Positions 6,958 to 13,762 of a stretch of DNA of 24,456 nucleotides are shown here, in pieces. Both the position numbers and the translations under genes were made by a program. The stretch comes from an uncultured Ilumatobacter sp. Its GTDB lineage: Bacteria; Actinomycetota; Acidimicrobiia; Acidimicrobiales; Ilumatobacteraceae. The DNA is taken from assembly GCA_937905835.1 (NCBI GenBank), contig CALCXK010000043.1, positions 1 to 24,456 of the forward strand. Reading direction: 5' to 3'. Every line of letters starts with the position of its first letter. Position 1 is the stretch's first letter. The notes beneath the pieces were generated by a model. The model was given only the letters and a program-made list of their open reading frames with translations, searched no databases and was not told the DNA's origin.

Positions 6958-8631
6958 ATGGCGCACGAATTTATTTACCAGGCCTACAAGCTGTCGCGGG
7001 TCTACCCGCCGGACAAGACGGTCCTCGAGAACATCTCGCTGTCCTTTTACCCCGGCGTCAAAATCGGCGTGCTCGGCAGTAACGGCGCCGGTAAGTCGTC
7101 GCTCCTCAAAATCATGGCTGGCCTCGACGACGGCTTCCAGGGCGAAGCGCGCCTCACTGCCGGCCACACCGTCGGCTACCTGGCACAAGAGCCCCAGCTC
7201 GACCCGAACAAGACGGTCCGCGGCAACGTGATGGACGGCGTCTCTGAAGTGCAGTCGATCATTGACGACTACAACACGGTGATGGCCAAGTGGGCCGACC
7301 CCGACGCCGACTACGACAAAATCGGCAAGCAACAGGCAATCCTGGAAGACAAGATCGCCGCAGCTGATGCATGGAGCCTCGAGCGCAATGTTGAGATCGC
7401 CATGGACGCGCTCCGATGCCCACCCGACGACGCTGATGTCACTGTGCTCTCCGGTGGTGAGCGCCGCCGCGTCGCGCTGTGTCGCCTGCTCCTCAGCCGT
7501 CCCGACCTGCTGCTGCTCGACGAACCGACCAACCACCTTGACGCCGAGTCGGTCGACTGGCTCGAACGGTTCCTCGGCGATTACGCCGGAACCGTCGTCG
7601 CGATCACCCACGACCGCTACTTCCTCGACAACGTCGCACAGTGGATCCTCGAACTCGACCGTGGCCGCGGCATCCCGTTCGAAGGTAACTACTCCAGCTG
7701 GCTCGAGCAGAAGCACGACCGCCTCGCTCGGGAAGAGCGCGGTAACGAGGTCCGCCAGCGCGCGCTGCAACGTGAACTCGAATGGGTTCGCCTGGGCCAG
7801 AAGGGTCGCCAGGCCAAGGGCAAGGCTCGCCTCGCCGCCTACGACAAGCTGCACGCTGAGGCGAAGGCGGCCGAGTCGCAAGACTCCAAGCTGCAGATCA
7901 CCATCCCGGCCGGACGTCGACTCGGCGACCAAGTCATCGAAGTCGAGGGCCTGAGCAAGGGATTCGGCGATCGACTCCTCATTGACAATCTGTCGTTCAC
8001 GCTGCCGCCTGCCGGCATCGTCGGCATCATTGGCCCAAACGGCGCCGGCAAATCGACCCTGTTCAAGATGCTTGCCGGCCGAGAAGAGCCCGACTCCGGC
8101 TCGATCAAGATCGGCGAAACCGTCGACCTCAGCTACGTTGACCAGGATCGTGACAGCCTCGACGCGGACGCAACCGTGTATGACGAGATCACGGGCGGCG
8201 GCGAAGTGCTCGAAGTCGGTGGCCGCGAGATTCACGGCCGCACCTACGTGTCGAGCTTCAACTTCAAGGGAACCGATCACGGCAAGCGCGTCGGTGACCT
8301 GTCCGGTGGTGAACGCAACCGCGTCCACCTCGCCAAGCTGCTGAAGTCCGGCGGAAACGTACTGCTCCTCGACGAACCGACCAACGACCTCGACGTCGAC
8401 ACGCTACGCGCGCTCGAGACCGGCCTTGAGTCATTTCCCGGTTGCGCCGTCGTGATCTCCCACGATCGCTGGTTCCTCGACCGTATCGCCACGCACGTGC
8501 TGGCGTTCGAGGGCGACAGCCATGTCCGCTGGTTCGAAGGAAACTTCAGCGAGTACGAAGCACGACGCAAGCAAGAACTCGGCGCCGGCGCCGATCAGCC
8601 CCACCGCATCAAGTACAAGAAGCTCGGCTGA
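6958..8631 (+). CDS. ettA: Energy-dependent translational throttle protein EttA (ABC-F ATPase)
   Basis: The 557-residue protein has two ABC ATPase domains and no membrane domain, the ABC-F layout (E. coli EttA is 555 residues). Domain 1 has Walker A GSNGAGKSS (40-48), signature LSGGE (164-168) and Walker B with catalytic E189 (LLLLDEPTNHLD). Domain 2 has Walker A GPNGAGKST (about 359-367), signature LSGGE and E473 (LLDEPTNDLD). The charged, helical linker about 245-320 (QRELEWVRLGQKGRQAK) is the P-site tRNA-interaction motif of ABC-F proteins. EttA binds the ribosomal E site and gates the first peptide bond according to the ATP/ADP ratio. ATG 6958 gives MAHEFIYQ, the usual N-terminus of EttA. 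It is monocistronic, with a divergent reductase gene upstream and a hairpin downstream. Confidence 0.96.
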   Translation: MAHEFIYQAYKLSRVYPPDKTVLENISLSFYPGVKIGVLGSNGAGKSSLLKIMAGLDDGFQGEARLTAGHTVGYLAQEPQLDPNKTVRGNVMDGVSEVQSIIDDYNTVMAKWADPDADYDKIGKQQAILEDKIAAADAWSLERNVEIAMDALRCPPDDADVTVLSGGERRRVALCRLLLSRPDLLLLDEPTNHLDAESVDWLERFLGDYAGTVVAITHDRYFLDNVAQWILELDRGRGIPFEGNYSSWLEQKHDRLAREERGNEVRQRALQRELEWVRLGQKGRQAKGKARLAAYDKLHAEAKAAESQDSKLQITIPAGRRLGDQVIEVEGLSKGFGDRLLIDNLSFTLPPAGIVGIIGPNGAGKSTLFKMLAGREEPDSGSIKIGETVDLSYVDQDRDSLDADATVYDEITGGGEVLEVGGREIHGRTYVSSFNFKGTDHGKRVGDLSGGERNRVHLAKLLKSGGNVLLLDEPTNDLDVDTLRALETGLESFPGCAVVISHDRWFLDRIATHVLAFEGDSHVRWFEGNFSEYEARRKQELGAGADQPHRIKYKKLG

Positions 8632-8648
8632 AAGCTTTCGCGATGTGT

Positions 8649-8668
8649 CTGCGCACCGGGGTGCGCAG
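8649..8668 (+). terminator. Hairpin downstream of ettA (likely terminator)
   Basis: A perfect inverted repeat, ctgcgcacc then gg then ggtgcgcag, begins 17 nt after the ettA stop. The stem is very GC-rich. No T tract follows, so it would be an atypical terminator, a form often suggested for high-GC actinobacteria. Confidence 0.5.
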
Positions 8669-8786
8669 GCTTCCGTGCATCGACGTGTGTCTCGGTCAGA
8701 TCGAAGCACGTCGCTGGTCATCGTCAGGTCGAGGTCGAGCAGTCAAAAAATCAGCCCGGTGAGCATCCCTGTCACTCCCGCACGAT

Positions 8787-8809
8787 CAACAAGAGACCAC
8801 ATCTTGTTG
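8787..8809. repeat. Perfect 8-bp inverted repeat upstream of the cysQ-like gene
   Basis: The arms caacaaga and tcttgttg flank gaccaca, 67 nt before the start codon of the cysQ-like gene. It could be a repressor site or an RNA hairpin in the leader. Nothing in the sequence decides between them. Confidence 0.5.
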
Positions 8810-8876
8810 CCGGGCGATGTGCGAAGTCCGAGTTGCGATGGTGTTTCCCTGCCCCGATCACTGCCAGAATGCGACG

Positions 8877-9623
8877 ATGCCTGAAACTGACGCCGAGTTC
8901 GCCACGCGGCTCGCCGTCCAGGCAGGTGAGGTTCTCGTGCAACTCCGCTCCGAGATGTTCGCAGCTGGAGCCTCGATCTGGGACGTCCGCGACTCCGGCG
9001 ATGCTGCCGCTCAGCATTTCCTTGCCAGCGAACTCCTCACGCATCGTCCTCACGATGCCGTACTATCAGAAGAGGGCCTCGAAGATCCACGGCGCTACGA
9101 CGCCGACCGCGTCTGGATCATCGACCCCCTCGACGGCACCAAAGAGTACGGCGAACAAGGCCGCCACGACTGGGCCGTCCATATCGCGCTCTGGGAGCAC
9201 ACGGCTTTCGGCGCCGCTGCAGTCAGCCTGCCTGCAGTGAACATGGTCTTCTCAACCGACCCGGCTCCGCCGATGCCCGTCCTCGAACGAGACCGACCGC
9301 GCATGGTCACCTCCCGAACCCGGGCCCCGTACGCCGCAGTACTCATTGCCGAGGGGTTGGGTTGCGACGCCGTGCGCCTCGGATCGGCCGGAGCGAAAGC
9401 GATGGCCGTAGTGATGGGCGAAGCCGACATCTATGTCCACGACGGAGGCATGTACCAGTGGGATTCAGCTGCCCCTGCCGCTGTTGCGATGGCCGCTGGA
9501 TTCCATGCCAGTCGACTCGATGGGTCGCCGCTGGTCTACAACGATCGCGACCCCTGGCTCCCTGACTTTTTCGTCTGTCGACCTGAACTGACCGAAGGCG
9601 TGTTGAAAGCTATGTGGGGATGA
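8877..9623 (+). CDS. cysQ: Inositol monophosphatase-family phosphatase, CysQ-like 3'(2'),5'-bisphosphate nucleotidase
   Basis: The 248-residue protein carries the metal-site signatures of the lithium-sensitive phosphatase family: SEEG (E65/E66), DPLDGTKEYG (D83, D86) and QWDSAAPAAV (D196). The form DPLDGTKE and the overall size fit CysQ. That enzyme removes the 3'-phosphate from 3'-phosphoadenosine 5'-phosphate, a by-product of sulfate assimilation, and in mycobacteria also acts on inositol and fructose bisphosphates. ATG 8877 is chosen because the alpha-helical N-terminus starts there; a longer reading has no family similarity. The stop overlaps the start of the enoyl-CoA hydratase gene (ATGA), so the pair is probably translationally coupled. 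No other sulfur gene is nearby, so another inositol-monophosphatase-family substrate remains possible. Confidence 0.88.
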   Translation: MPETDAEFATRLAVQAGEVLVQLRSEMFAAGASIWDVRDSGDAAAQHFLASELLTHRPHDAVLSEEGLEDPRRYDADRVWIIDPLDGTKEYGEQGRHDWAVHIALWEHTAFGAAAVSLPAVNMVFSTDPAPPMPVLERDRPRMVTSRTRAPYAAVLIAEGLGCDAVRLGSAGAKAMAVVMGEADIYVHDGGMYQWDSAAPAAVAMAAGFHASRLDGSPLVYNDRDPWLPDFFVCRPELTEGVLKAMWG

Positions 9624-10441
9624 GCGACACAGTCAGGTGCGACATCGACGGGCCCGTGGCGACAGTGTCGCTGCATCGACCACACCGCCATAACGCCTGG
9701 ACAGGTCGGATGCACGCCGACTTCCGATCGACCATGGCCAACGTCGAGCACCGTGATGAACTTCGTGCGGTGGTGGTCACCGGCACGCCGCCGGCGTTCT
9801 GTGTCGGCGCCGACTCCGACGCGCTGGCTCGCCACGTCGACAAGGGCGGCTACGACACCGGGCTGCCGGCTGAACCAGCACAGCCCGGCGCCGGCAACGT
9901 CTTCGGCGGACGGCTCGACGCCGACTTCGCTTGGCAGTTGGGGTATCGCCTCCCGATTATCGCAGCGGTCAACGGCGCGTGCGCAGGCGTCGCGCTGGCT
10001 CTCGTGACGTTCTGCGACCTGCGGTTTGTTTCTGCGACCGCGAAACTGACGACCGCTGCACCCAAGCTTGGTCTTCCCGCCGAATACGGAATGAGCTGGA
10101 CGCTCCCCCGCCTCGTTGGCCCGACCCGTGCCAACGACCTCTTGCTCTCGGGCCGCATTGTCACCGGCGCCGAGACCGCAGACTGGGGCCTCTGGAACGG
10201 GGTCGAAGCCGACGGTGAACAGACGTTGGCTGCCGCGCAGGCCTACGCACATCGGCTGGCAGCATCAACCGGACCGAACGCCGTGACCGTGACCAAGCAG
10301 CAACTCGCGGCCGACCTCCTCCGGCATGACCCTGCAGCGTCTGTCCGTGATTCGGTTCGCCTGCTGGATGCCGCAATGGGCACCGCTGAATACGCCGAGG
10401 GTGTTGCCGCCCTGAGCGAGAAGCGCCCGCCAAACTTCTAG
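9620..10441 (+). CDS. Enoyl-CoA hydratase/isomerase family protein
   Basis: The 273-residue protein is a crotonase-fold enzyme. The oxyanion-hole segments are AFCVGADS (about 59-66) and VNGACAGVALAL (about 118-128). The catalytic glutamate region GLPAEYGMSWTLPRLVG retains E155 in the position equivalent to Glu144 of rat crotonase. The second catalytic Glu of true hydratases is not evident, since PRLVGPTRANDLLLSG follows directly, so isomerase or another crotonase activity is possible. ATG 9620 overlaps the upstream cysQ-like stop in ATGA; a GTG two codons earlier would also be in frame. Substrate is unknown; fatty-acid or aromatic-acid CoA esters are the usual partners. It ends convergently 38 bp from the VOC-protein stop. 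Confidence 0.9.
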   Translation: MSDTVRCDIDGPVATVSLHRPHRHNAWTGRMHADFRSTMANVEHRDELRAVVVTGTPPAFCVGADSDALARHVDKGGYDTGLPAEPAQPGAGNVFGGRLDADFAWQLGYRLPIIAAVNGACAGVALALVTFCDLRFVSATAKLTTAAPKLGLPAEYGMSWTLPRLVGPTRANDLLLSGRIVTGAETADWGLWNGVEADGEQTLAAAQAYAHRLAASTGPNAVTVTKQQLAADLLRHDPAASVRDSVRLLDAAMGTAEYAEGVAALSEKRPPNF

Positions 10442-10479
10442 CTCGGCCTCCGACCTCGCGGCGGGCACGGACAGCCGAT

Positions 10480-10947
10480 TCAGGCCGTCAGCGCCGCGAT
10501 CACATCATCGGGCGCCTGCACCAATTCGATGAGGACACCTTCGCCTGAGCGGGGCGACACATCGTTGCCCTTTGGGTGCAAGAAACACACGTCATACCCC
10601 GACGCCCCCTTGCGGATACCGCCAGGCGTGAAACGCATACCCTGCTCGGTCAGCCACGCCACCGCTGCCTCAAGGTCGTCGATCCAGAGTCCGAAATGAT
10701 TCAGCGCTGGGCTGTGCACCTTCGGTGACCTTTCGGGGTCGATCGGCTGCATGAGGTCGATCTCGACCGCGTGAGGCCCTGATCCGAGCCGCAAGATGTC
10801 TTCATCAACGTTCTCGGATTCGGCTACGTAGTCCCCGACCCTCTCGACCCCGAGCAAACCAGTCCAGAGCTCGGTCAGCGCTCCCTTGTCGAGCCCGCCG
10901 ATCGCTATCTGCTGAATTCCGAGCACGTTGAACGGTCGTTCTGTCAT
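10480..10947 (-). CDS. VOC-superfamily (glyoxalase/methylmalonyl-CoA epimerase-like) metalloprotein
   Basis: The 155-residue protein has two beta-alpha-beta-beta-beta modules. Its second half (LNHFGLWIDDLEAAVAWL, then GYDVCFLHPKG and GVLIELVQAP) closely follows methylmalonyl-CoA epimerase and glyoxalase I. Probable metal ligands are Q13, E62, H84 and E141. Methylmalonyl-CoA epimerase normally has His at the first position and Gln at the second, whereas Gln/Glu/His/Glu is the set in human glyoxalase I. The reaction is therefore open: epimerase, lyase on a thiol adduct, or dioxygenase. The start MTERPFNVLG is preferred, five codons inside the longest reading. An 11-bp dyad ACCTG-A-CAGGT (10961-10971) sits upstream. 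No methylmalonyl-CoA mutase gene is close by. Confidence 0.8.
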   Translation of the reverse strand: MTERPFNVLGIQQIAIGGLDKGALTELWTGLLGVERVGDYVAESENVDEDILRLGSGPHAVEIDLMQPIDPERSPKVHSPALNHFGLWIDDLEAAVAWLTEQGMRFTPGGIRKGASGYDVCFLHPKGNDVSPRSGEGVLIELVQAPDDVIAALTA

Positions 10948-11212
10948 GCCCGATGTTGGCACCTGACAGGTCTAACCGAGCAATTCGCAGCTGTTGTCGC
11001 CCGCTCAGCAAGTGGTGTGGACATCCAACGGACGTCGCACCGCACGTTTGCGAAACAGTTGCCTCGCGAAGACGGAAAGGACACACACTTCGGCGACGGT
11101 GAAGATGATTGCGCTCATGCAGAGTCATCGGTCGCTGTGACATGTCCCTTGACCCCTTATTTCTGACAACCTCAGCGATGGCGATCGGCCCGAATTGCGG
11201 CACTATGGACAT
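10948..11212. other. Divergent intergenic region between VOC gene and ABC1 kinase
   Basis: This stretch of 265 bp contains no convincing coding frame on either strand. It should hold both promoters. The only structure I see is the small dyad acctg-a-caggt at 10961-10971; CACTAT 6 nt before the kinase ATG is a partial -10 match. Confidence 0.4.
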
Positions 11213-12832
11213 ATGTCGTCATCGCCGACCACTCCGGGCGCCCATTCCGACACCGATTGGGCAGCGTTCACCGAGGTCGGCCCCTGGGACGTCAAGCGCG
11301 AGGAGGTTCGCTGGGTGCACCTGGCTGCGACCCTGCGGTCCCAAGGCCAGGCCGAGGTGCCCTTGCTCACCAAGCCGTCAAAGCTTCCGCCTGGCGCTCG
11401 CGTCATCAGTGTCTCCGCCCGACTCGGTCAGGCGATCGCTCCGTGGCTGATCGCGAAGAAGCGCGGGAAGTTCGACACGCCTGAAGCCAGTCGAGCGGTG
11501 ATTTCACGCCGACTACGTAAAGCTGCCGAGACCCTCGGGCCGACATATATCAAGCTCGGCCAGATCATCTCGTCGGGCGACGGTCTCTTCCCTGCCGAGC
11601 TGGTCGAAGAGTTCAAGAAGTGCCGCGATCAGGTTCCGGCAGAGCCGTTCGACGTTGTCCGCCGGACGGTCGAAGAAGATCTCGGAGCCCGGCTCGAAGA
11701 CATCTTCGAATCATTCGAAGAAACCGCACTTGCTGCCGCATCGATTGCCCAGGTTCACGTGGCCCGCCTTCAAACAGGTGAAGAAGTCGTCGTCAAGGTG
11801 CAGCGGCCGACCGTGTCGGCATACGTCCGCAAGGATCTCCGCGTGATGGCCTGGCTCGCCCCGCATTTGGTCGGACGTATCCCGGTCGCTGCGCTCGCTA
11901 ATCCACCGTCACTCGTCGAACTCTTTGCCGAGACCATCGTCGAAGAGCTCGACTTCCGGATGGAAGCAGCAAACATGCTTGACGTTGCTGCGATGTTGCA
12001 CGATCTCGGCCAAGAGCGCTACGTCGTCCCACGCCCGCATCCAACGCTCGTGACTCGCCGGGTGCTCGTGATGGAGCGATTCCACGGCTTCAACTTTGAT
12101 GACGTGGCCGGCATGCACGACGCCGGGATCGACACGGTCGACGTTGTACGGACGGCAATGGTTGCGTTCATGGAGGGCGCCGTCGTCGAAGGCATCTTCC
12201 ACGGCGACCTCCACGGCGGCAACCTGCTCGTGCTCGAAGACGGCCGGACCGCGCTCCTCGACTACGGCATTGTCGGCCGACTCTCGGGTGGACGCCGCAA
12301 CGCATTCCTTCGACTCATGCTCGGAGCCACGACGAACGACGTCAAGGTCCAGATGGCTGCGCTGCGCGATCTCGGCGCGCTCCCCATGGACACCGACCTT
12401 GACGCAGTGATCAAGGATCTTCGGCTCGACGAGGCGACGGTCGACCCCACCTCCTTGAGCGGCGAAGAAATGGTTCGCGAAGTCCAACGAATTGTGAAAG
12501 CTCTTCTGGGCTACGGCGCCAAGCTCCCCAAGGAACTGATGCTGTACGTCAAGAACCTCGTGTTCCTCGACGGTGCAATCGCCCGGCTTGCGCCCGAACT
12601 TGACTTGATTGGCGAAGTCGCAAACATCTCCATGCTGTTCGCCACGAAGCACGGAGAACGCCTTGGTCGCGAGCTCGGAATTGACCCGACCGCCGTCGAG
12701 TTCGACATGGATGGCGTCAAGCGAAGCATGGGGCTCGAATCGAGTGTCAACTCTCTCACGTACAAAGAACTGCAAGATCGTCGAACCCTGATCCAGAAAC
12801 GCATGCAGGACCACGTCGAGTCCGCTCGGTAA
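11213..12832 (+). CDS. ABC1/UbiB (AarF)-family atypical kinase
   Basis: The 539-residue protein shows the family's diagnostic elements in order: the KxGQ motif as YIKLGQ (114-117), the Ala-rich loop AAASIAQVH (174-177) that replaces the kinase Gly-rich loop, the ATP-site lysine VVVKVQRP (K195), EELDFRMEAAN, HGDLHGGN (330-337) and LLDYGIVG (DYG 350-352). In E. coli UbiB and yeast Coq8 these proteins use ATPase activity to support quinone synthesis, probably by extracting lipid intermediates. In an actinobacterium menaquinone or another lipid is more likely than ubiquinone. No clear C-terminal membrane segment is seen, unlike E. coli UbiB. ATG 11213 is preferred to an upstream in-frame TTG. It is probably transcribed alone or with nucS, 61 bp downstream. 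Confidence 0.93.
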   Translation: MSSSPTTPGAHSDTDWAAFTEVGPWDVKREEVRWVHLAATLRSQGQAEVPLLTKPSKLPPGARVISVSARLGQAIAPWLIAKKRGKFDTPEASRAVISRRLRKAAETLGPTYIKLGQIISSGDGLFPAELVEEFKKCRDQVPAEPFDVVRRTVEEDLGARLEDIFESFEETALAAASIAQVHVARLQTGEEVVVKVQRPTVSAYVRKDLRVMAWLAPHLVGRIPVAALANPPSLVELFAETIVEELDFRMEAANMLDVAAMLHDLGQERYVVPRPHPTLVTRRVLVMERFHGFNFDDVAGMHDAGIDTVDVVRTAMVAFMEGAVVEGIFHGDLHGGNLLVLEDGRTALLDYGIVGRLSGGRRNAFLRLMLGATTNDVKVQMAALRDLGALPMDTDLDAVIKDLRLDEATVDPTSLSGEEMVREVQRIVKALLGYGAKLPKELMLYVKNLVFLDGAIARLAPELDLIGEVANISMLFATKHGERLGRELGIDPTAVEFDMDGVKRSMGLESSVNSLTYKELQDRRTLIQKRMQDHVESAR

Positions 12833-12859
12833 ATCAGGCCGCGTCCACCTTCACCGCGG

Positions 12860-12885
12860 TTGACACAGAACGAAACCGGTAGCGT
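12860..12885 (+). promoter_or_regulatory. Candidate nucS promoter (TTGACA ... TAGCGT), leaderless layout
   Basis: A perfect -35 consensus TTGACA (12860-12865) and TAGCGT (12880-12885) stand 14 nt apart. TAGCGT ends 8 nt before the GTG start at 12894. The 14-nt spacer is shorter than the usual 16-18, so one of the two boxes may be fortuitous. Confidence 0.4.
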
Positions 12886-12893
12886 CGCCTGCC

Positions 12894-13577
12894 GTGCGTC
12901 TGCTCATTGCTCGCTGTTCCGTCGACTACGCCGGAAAGCTCGCCGCCCATTTACCTGAGGCCAACCGGCTGATCATGGTGAAGGCCGACGGCTGCGTGGC
13001 CATTCATGCCGATGGCGGCGCGTACAAGCCGCTCAACTGGATGAACGCTCCCAACACCATCGTCGAAGAGAAAGATGACGTTGCCAACGGCGGGGGCCAT
13101 CGGTGGATCGTCACCAATCCGAAAAAAGAAACGTTGACGATCACACTCCACGAGGTGATGAGCGACATCGCAGCCGAACTTGGGACCGATCCCGGCCTGC
13201 AAAAGGACGGCGTCGAGGCCCATCTCCAGGAATTGCTCGCGGCCTCGCCCGATGCGATCGAAGGCGGCCTCAAGCTGGTGCGCCGCGAGTATCCGACGGC
13301 AATCGGGCCGATCGACCTCGTCTGCCGCGACGAATTAGATCAGGTCGTTGCCGTCGAGGTAAAGCGCCGTGGAGAGATCGACGGCGTCGAGCAACTCACG
13401 CGGTACATCGAACGCCTGAAGCTCGACTCGTCGCTCGGAGCGATCCGCGGCGTGTTCGTTGCGCAAGTCATCAAGCCGCAAGCAAAAGTACTCGCCGAGT
13501 CACGCGGGTTCACGTGGGTCGAAGTCGACTACGACAAACTCCGCGGCATGCAGCCCGACGACCTTCGCCTCTTCTAG
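12894..13577 (+). CDS. nucS: Mismatch-specific endonuclease NucS (EndoMS)
   Basis: The 227-residue protein matches mycobacterial NucS nearly end to end, including VDYAGKLAAHLP, AYKPLNWMN, DGVEAHLQ, LVRREYPTAIGPIDLVCRD and VKRRGEIDGVEQLTRYIE. The N-terminal domain binds DNA. The C-terminal RecB-like nuclease has D141, E155 and K157 as the likely catalytic set. The last six residues, DDLRLF, form the sliding-clamp-binding motif. NucS cuts both strands at G-T, G-G and T-T mismatches and is the mismatch-repair enzyme of actinobacteria and archaea that lack MutS/MutL. The GTG start at 12894 gives the conserved MRLLIARC N-terminus. A 17-bp partial tandem duplication spans the stop codon. It lies downstream of the ABC1 kinase, with its own candidate promoter. 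Confidence 0.97.
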   Translation: MRLLIARCSVDYAGKLAAHLPEANRLIMVKADGCVAIHADGGAYKPLNWMNAPNTIVEEKDDVANGGGHRWIVTNPKKETLTITLHEVMSDIAAELGTDPGLQKDGVEAHLQELLAASPDAIEGGLKLVRREYPTAIGPIDLVCRDELDQVVAVEVKRRGEIDGVEQLTRYIERLKLDSSLGAIRGVFVAQVIKPQAKVLAESRGFTWVEVDYDKLRGMQPDDLRLF

Positions 13578-13589
13578 ACCTTCGCCTCT
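13560..13589. repeat. 13-bp direct repeat across the nucS stop codon
   Basis: gaccttcgcctct occurs at 13560-13572 and again at 13577-13589, 17 bp apart. The first copy encodes the end of the clamp-binding motif and the second lies just after the TAG stop. It looks like a small tandem duplication. Confidence 0.75.
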
Positions 13590-13749
13590 GCCAGCCAAGG
13601 CGTCATCCCCCACAACAACGCCTGATCGACACCGAACGGCGTCCTCGACCGCACCGAAGCATCAGGAAAAGTTCTCCTGAAGCGGCGAACTCGATCAACG
13701 GCTCCATGTCTGCGATGCCAACGTGCGTGTTCGATGACTGCGTGTGCGA

Positions 13750-13755
13750 TACGTT
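13750..13755 (+). promoter_or_regulatory. Candidate -10 hexamer (TACGTT) for the mscR operon, leaderless layout
   Basis: TACGTT ends 7 nt before the ATG at 13763 and is identical to the -10 of the aldo/keto reductase promoter. No good -35 box is visible, which is common in actinobacterial promoters. Confidence 0.4.
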
Positions 13756-13762
13756 CTGCGGC

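Larger units (their letters stand above)
8632..8876. other. Intergenic region between ettA and the cysQ-like gene
   Basis: No credible coding frame is seen in these 245 bp. They hold the hairpin at 8649-8668, a run of six A at about 8745-8750, and an inverted repeat at 8787-8809 (8-bp arms caacaaga/tcttgttg around a 7-nt loop) that can be extended by cgcac/gtgcg at 8779-8783 and 8819-8823. I do not recognise a known riboswitch here. Confidence 0.5.

Noticed and set aside
6862..8328. A long open frame (488 codons) on the minus strand, opposite ettA
   Set aside because: It is the antisense of a strongly conserved ABC-F gene. Its product has no recognisable motifs. High-GC codon bias often keeps antisense frames open.
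8632..8876. A SAM or other sulfur-related riboswitch ahead of the cysQ-like gene
   Set aside because: The inverted repeat is real, but I see no conserved core of any known riboswitch class.
10948..11212. A small minus-strand gene upstream of the VOC protein
   Set aside because: The frame runs into the VOC gene in another phase and encodes a featureless Arg/His-rich peptide with no ribosome site.
11909..12814. A 301-codon minus-strand frame opposite the ABC1 kinase
   Set aside because: Antisense shadow of a gene with all its family motifs; no domain and no plausible start signal.
13103..13762. An in-frame N-terminal extension of mscR of about 220 codons
   Set aside because: It runs through nucS in another frame, is Arg-rich and shapeless, and the family's normal N-terminus begins at 13763.
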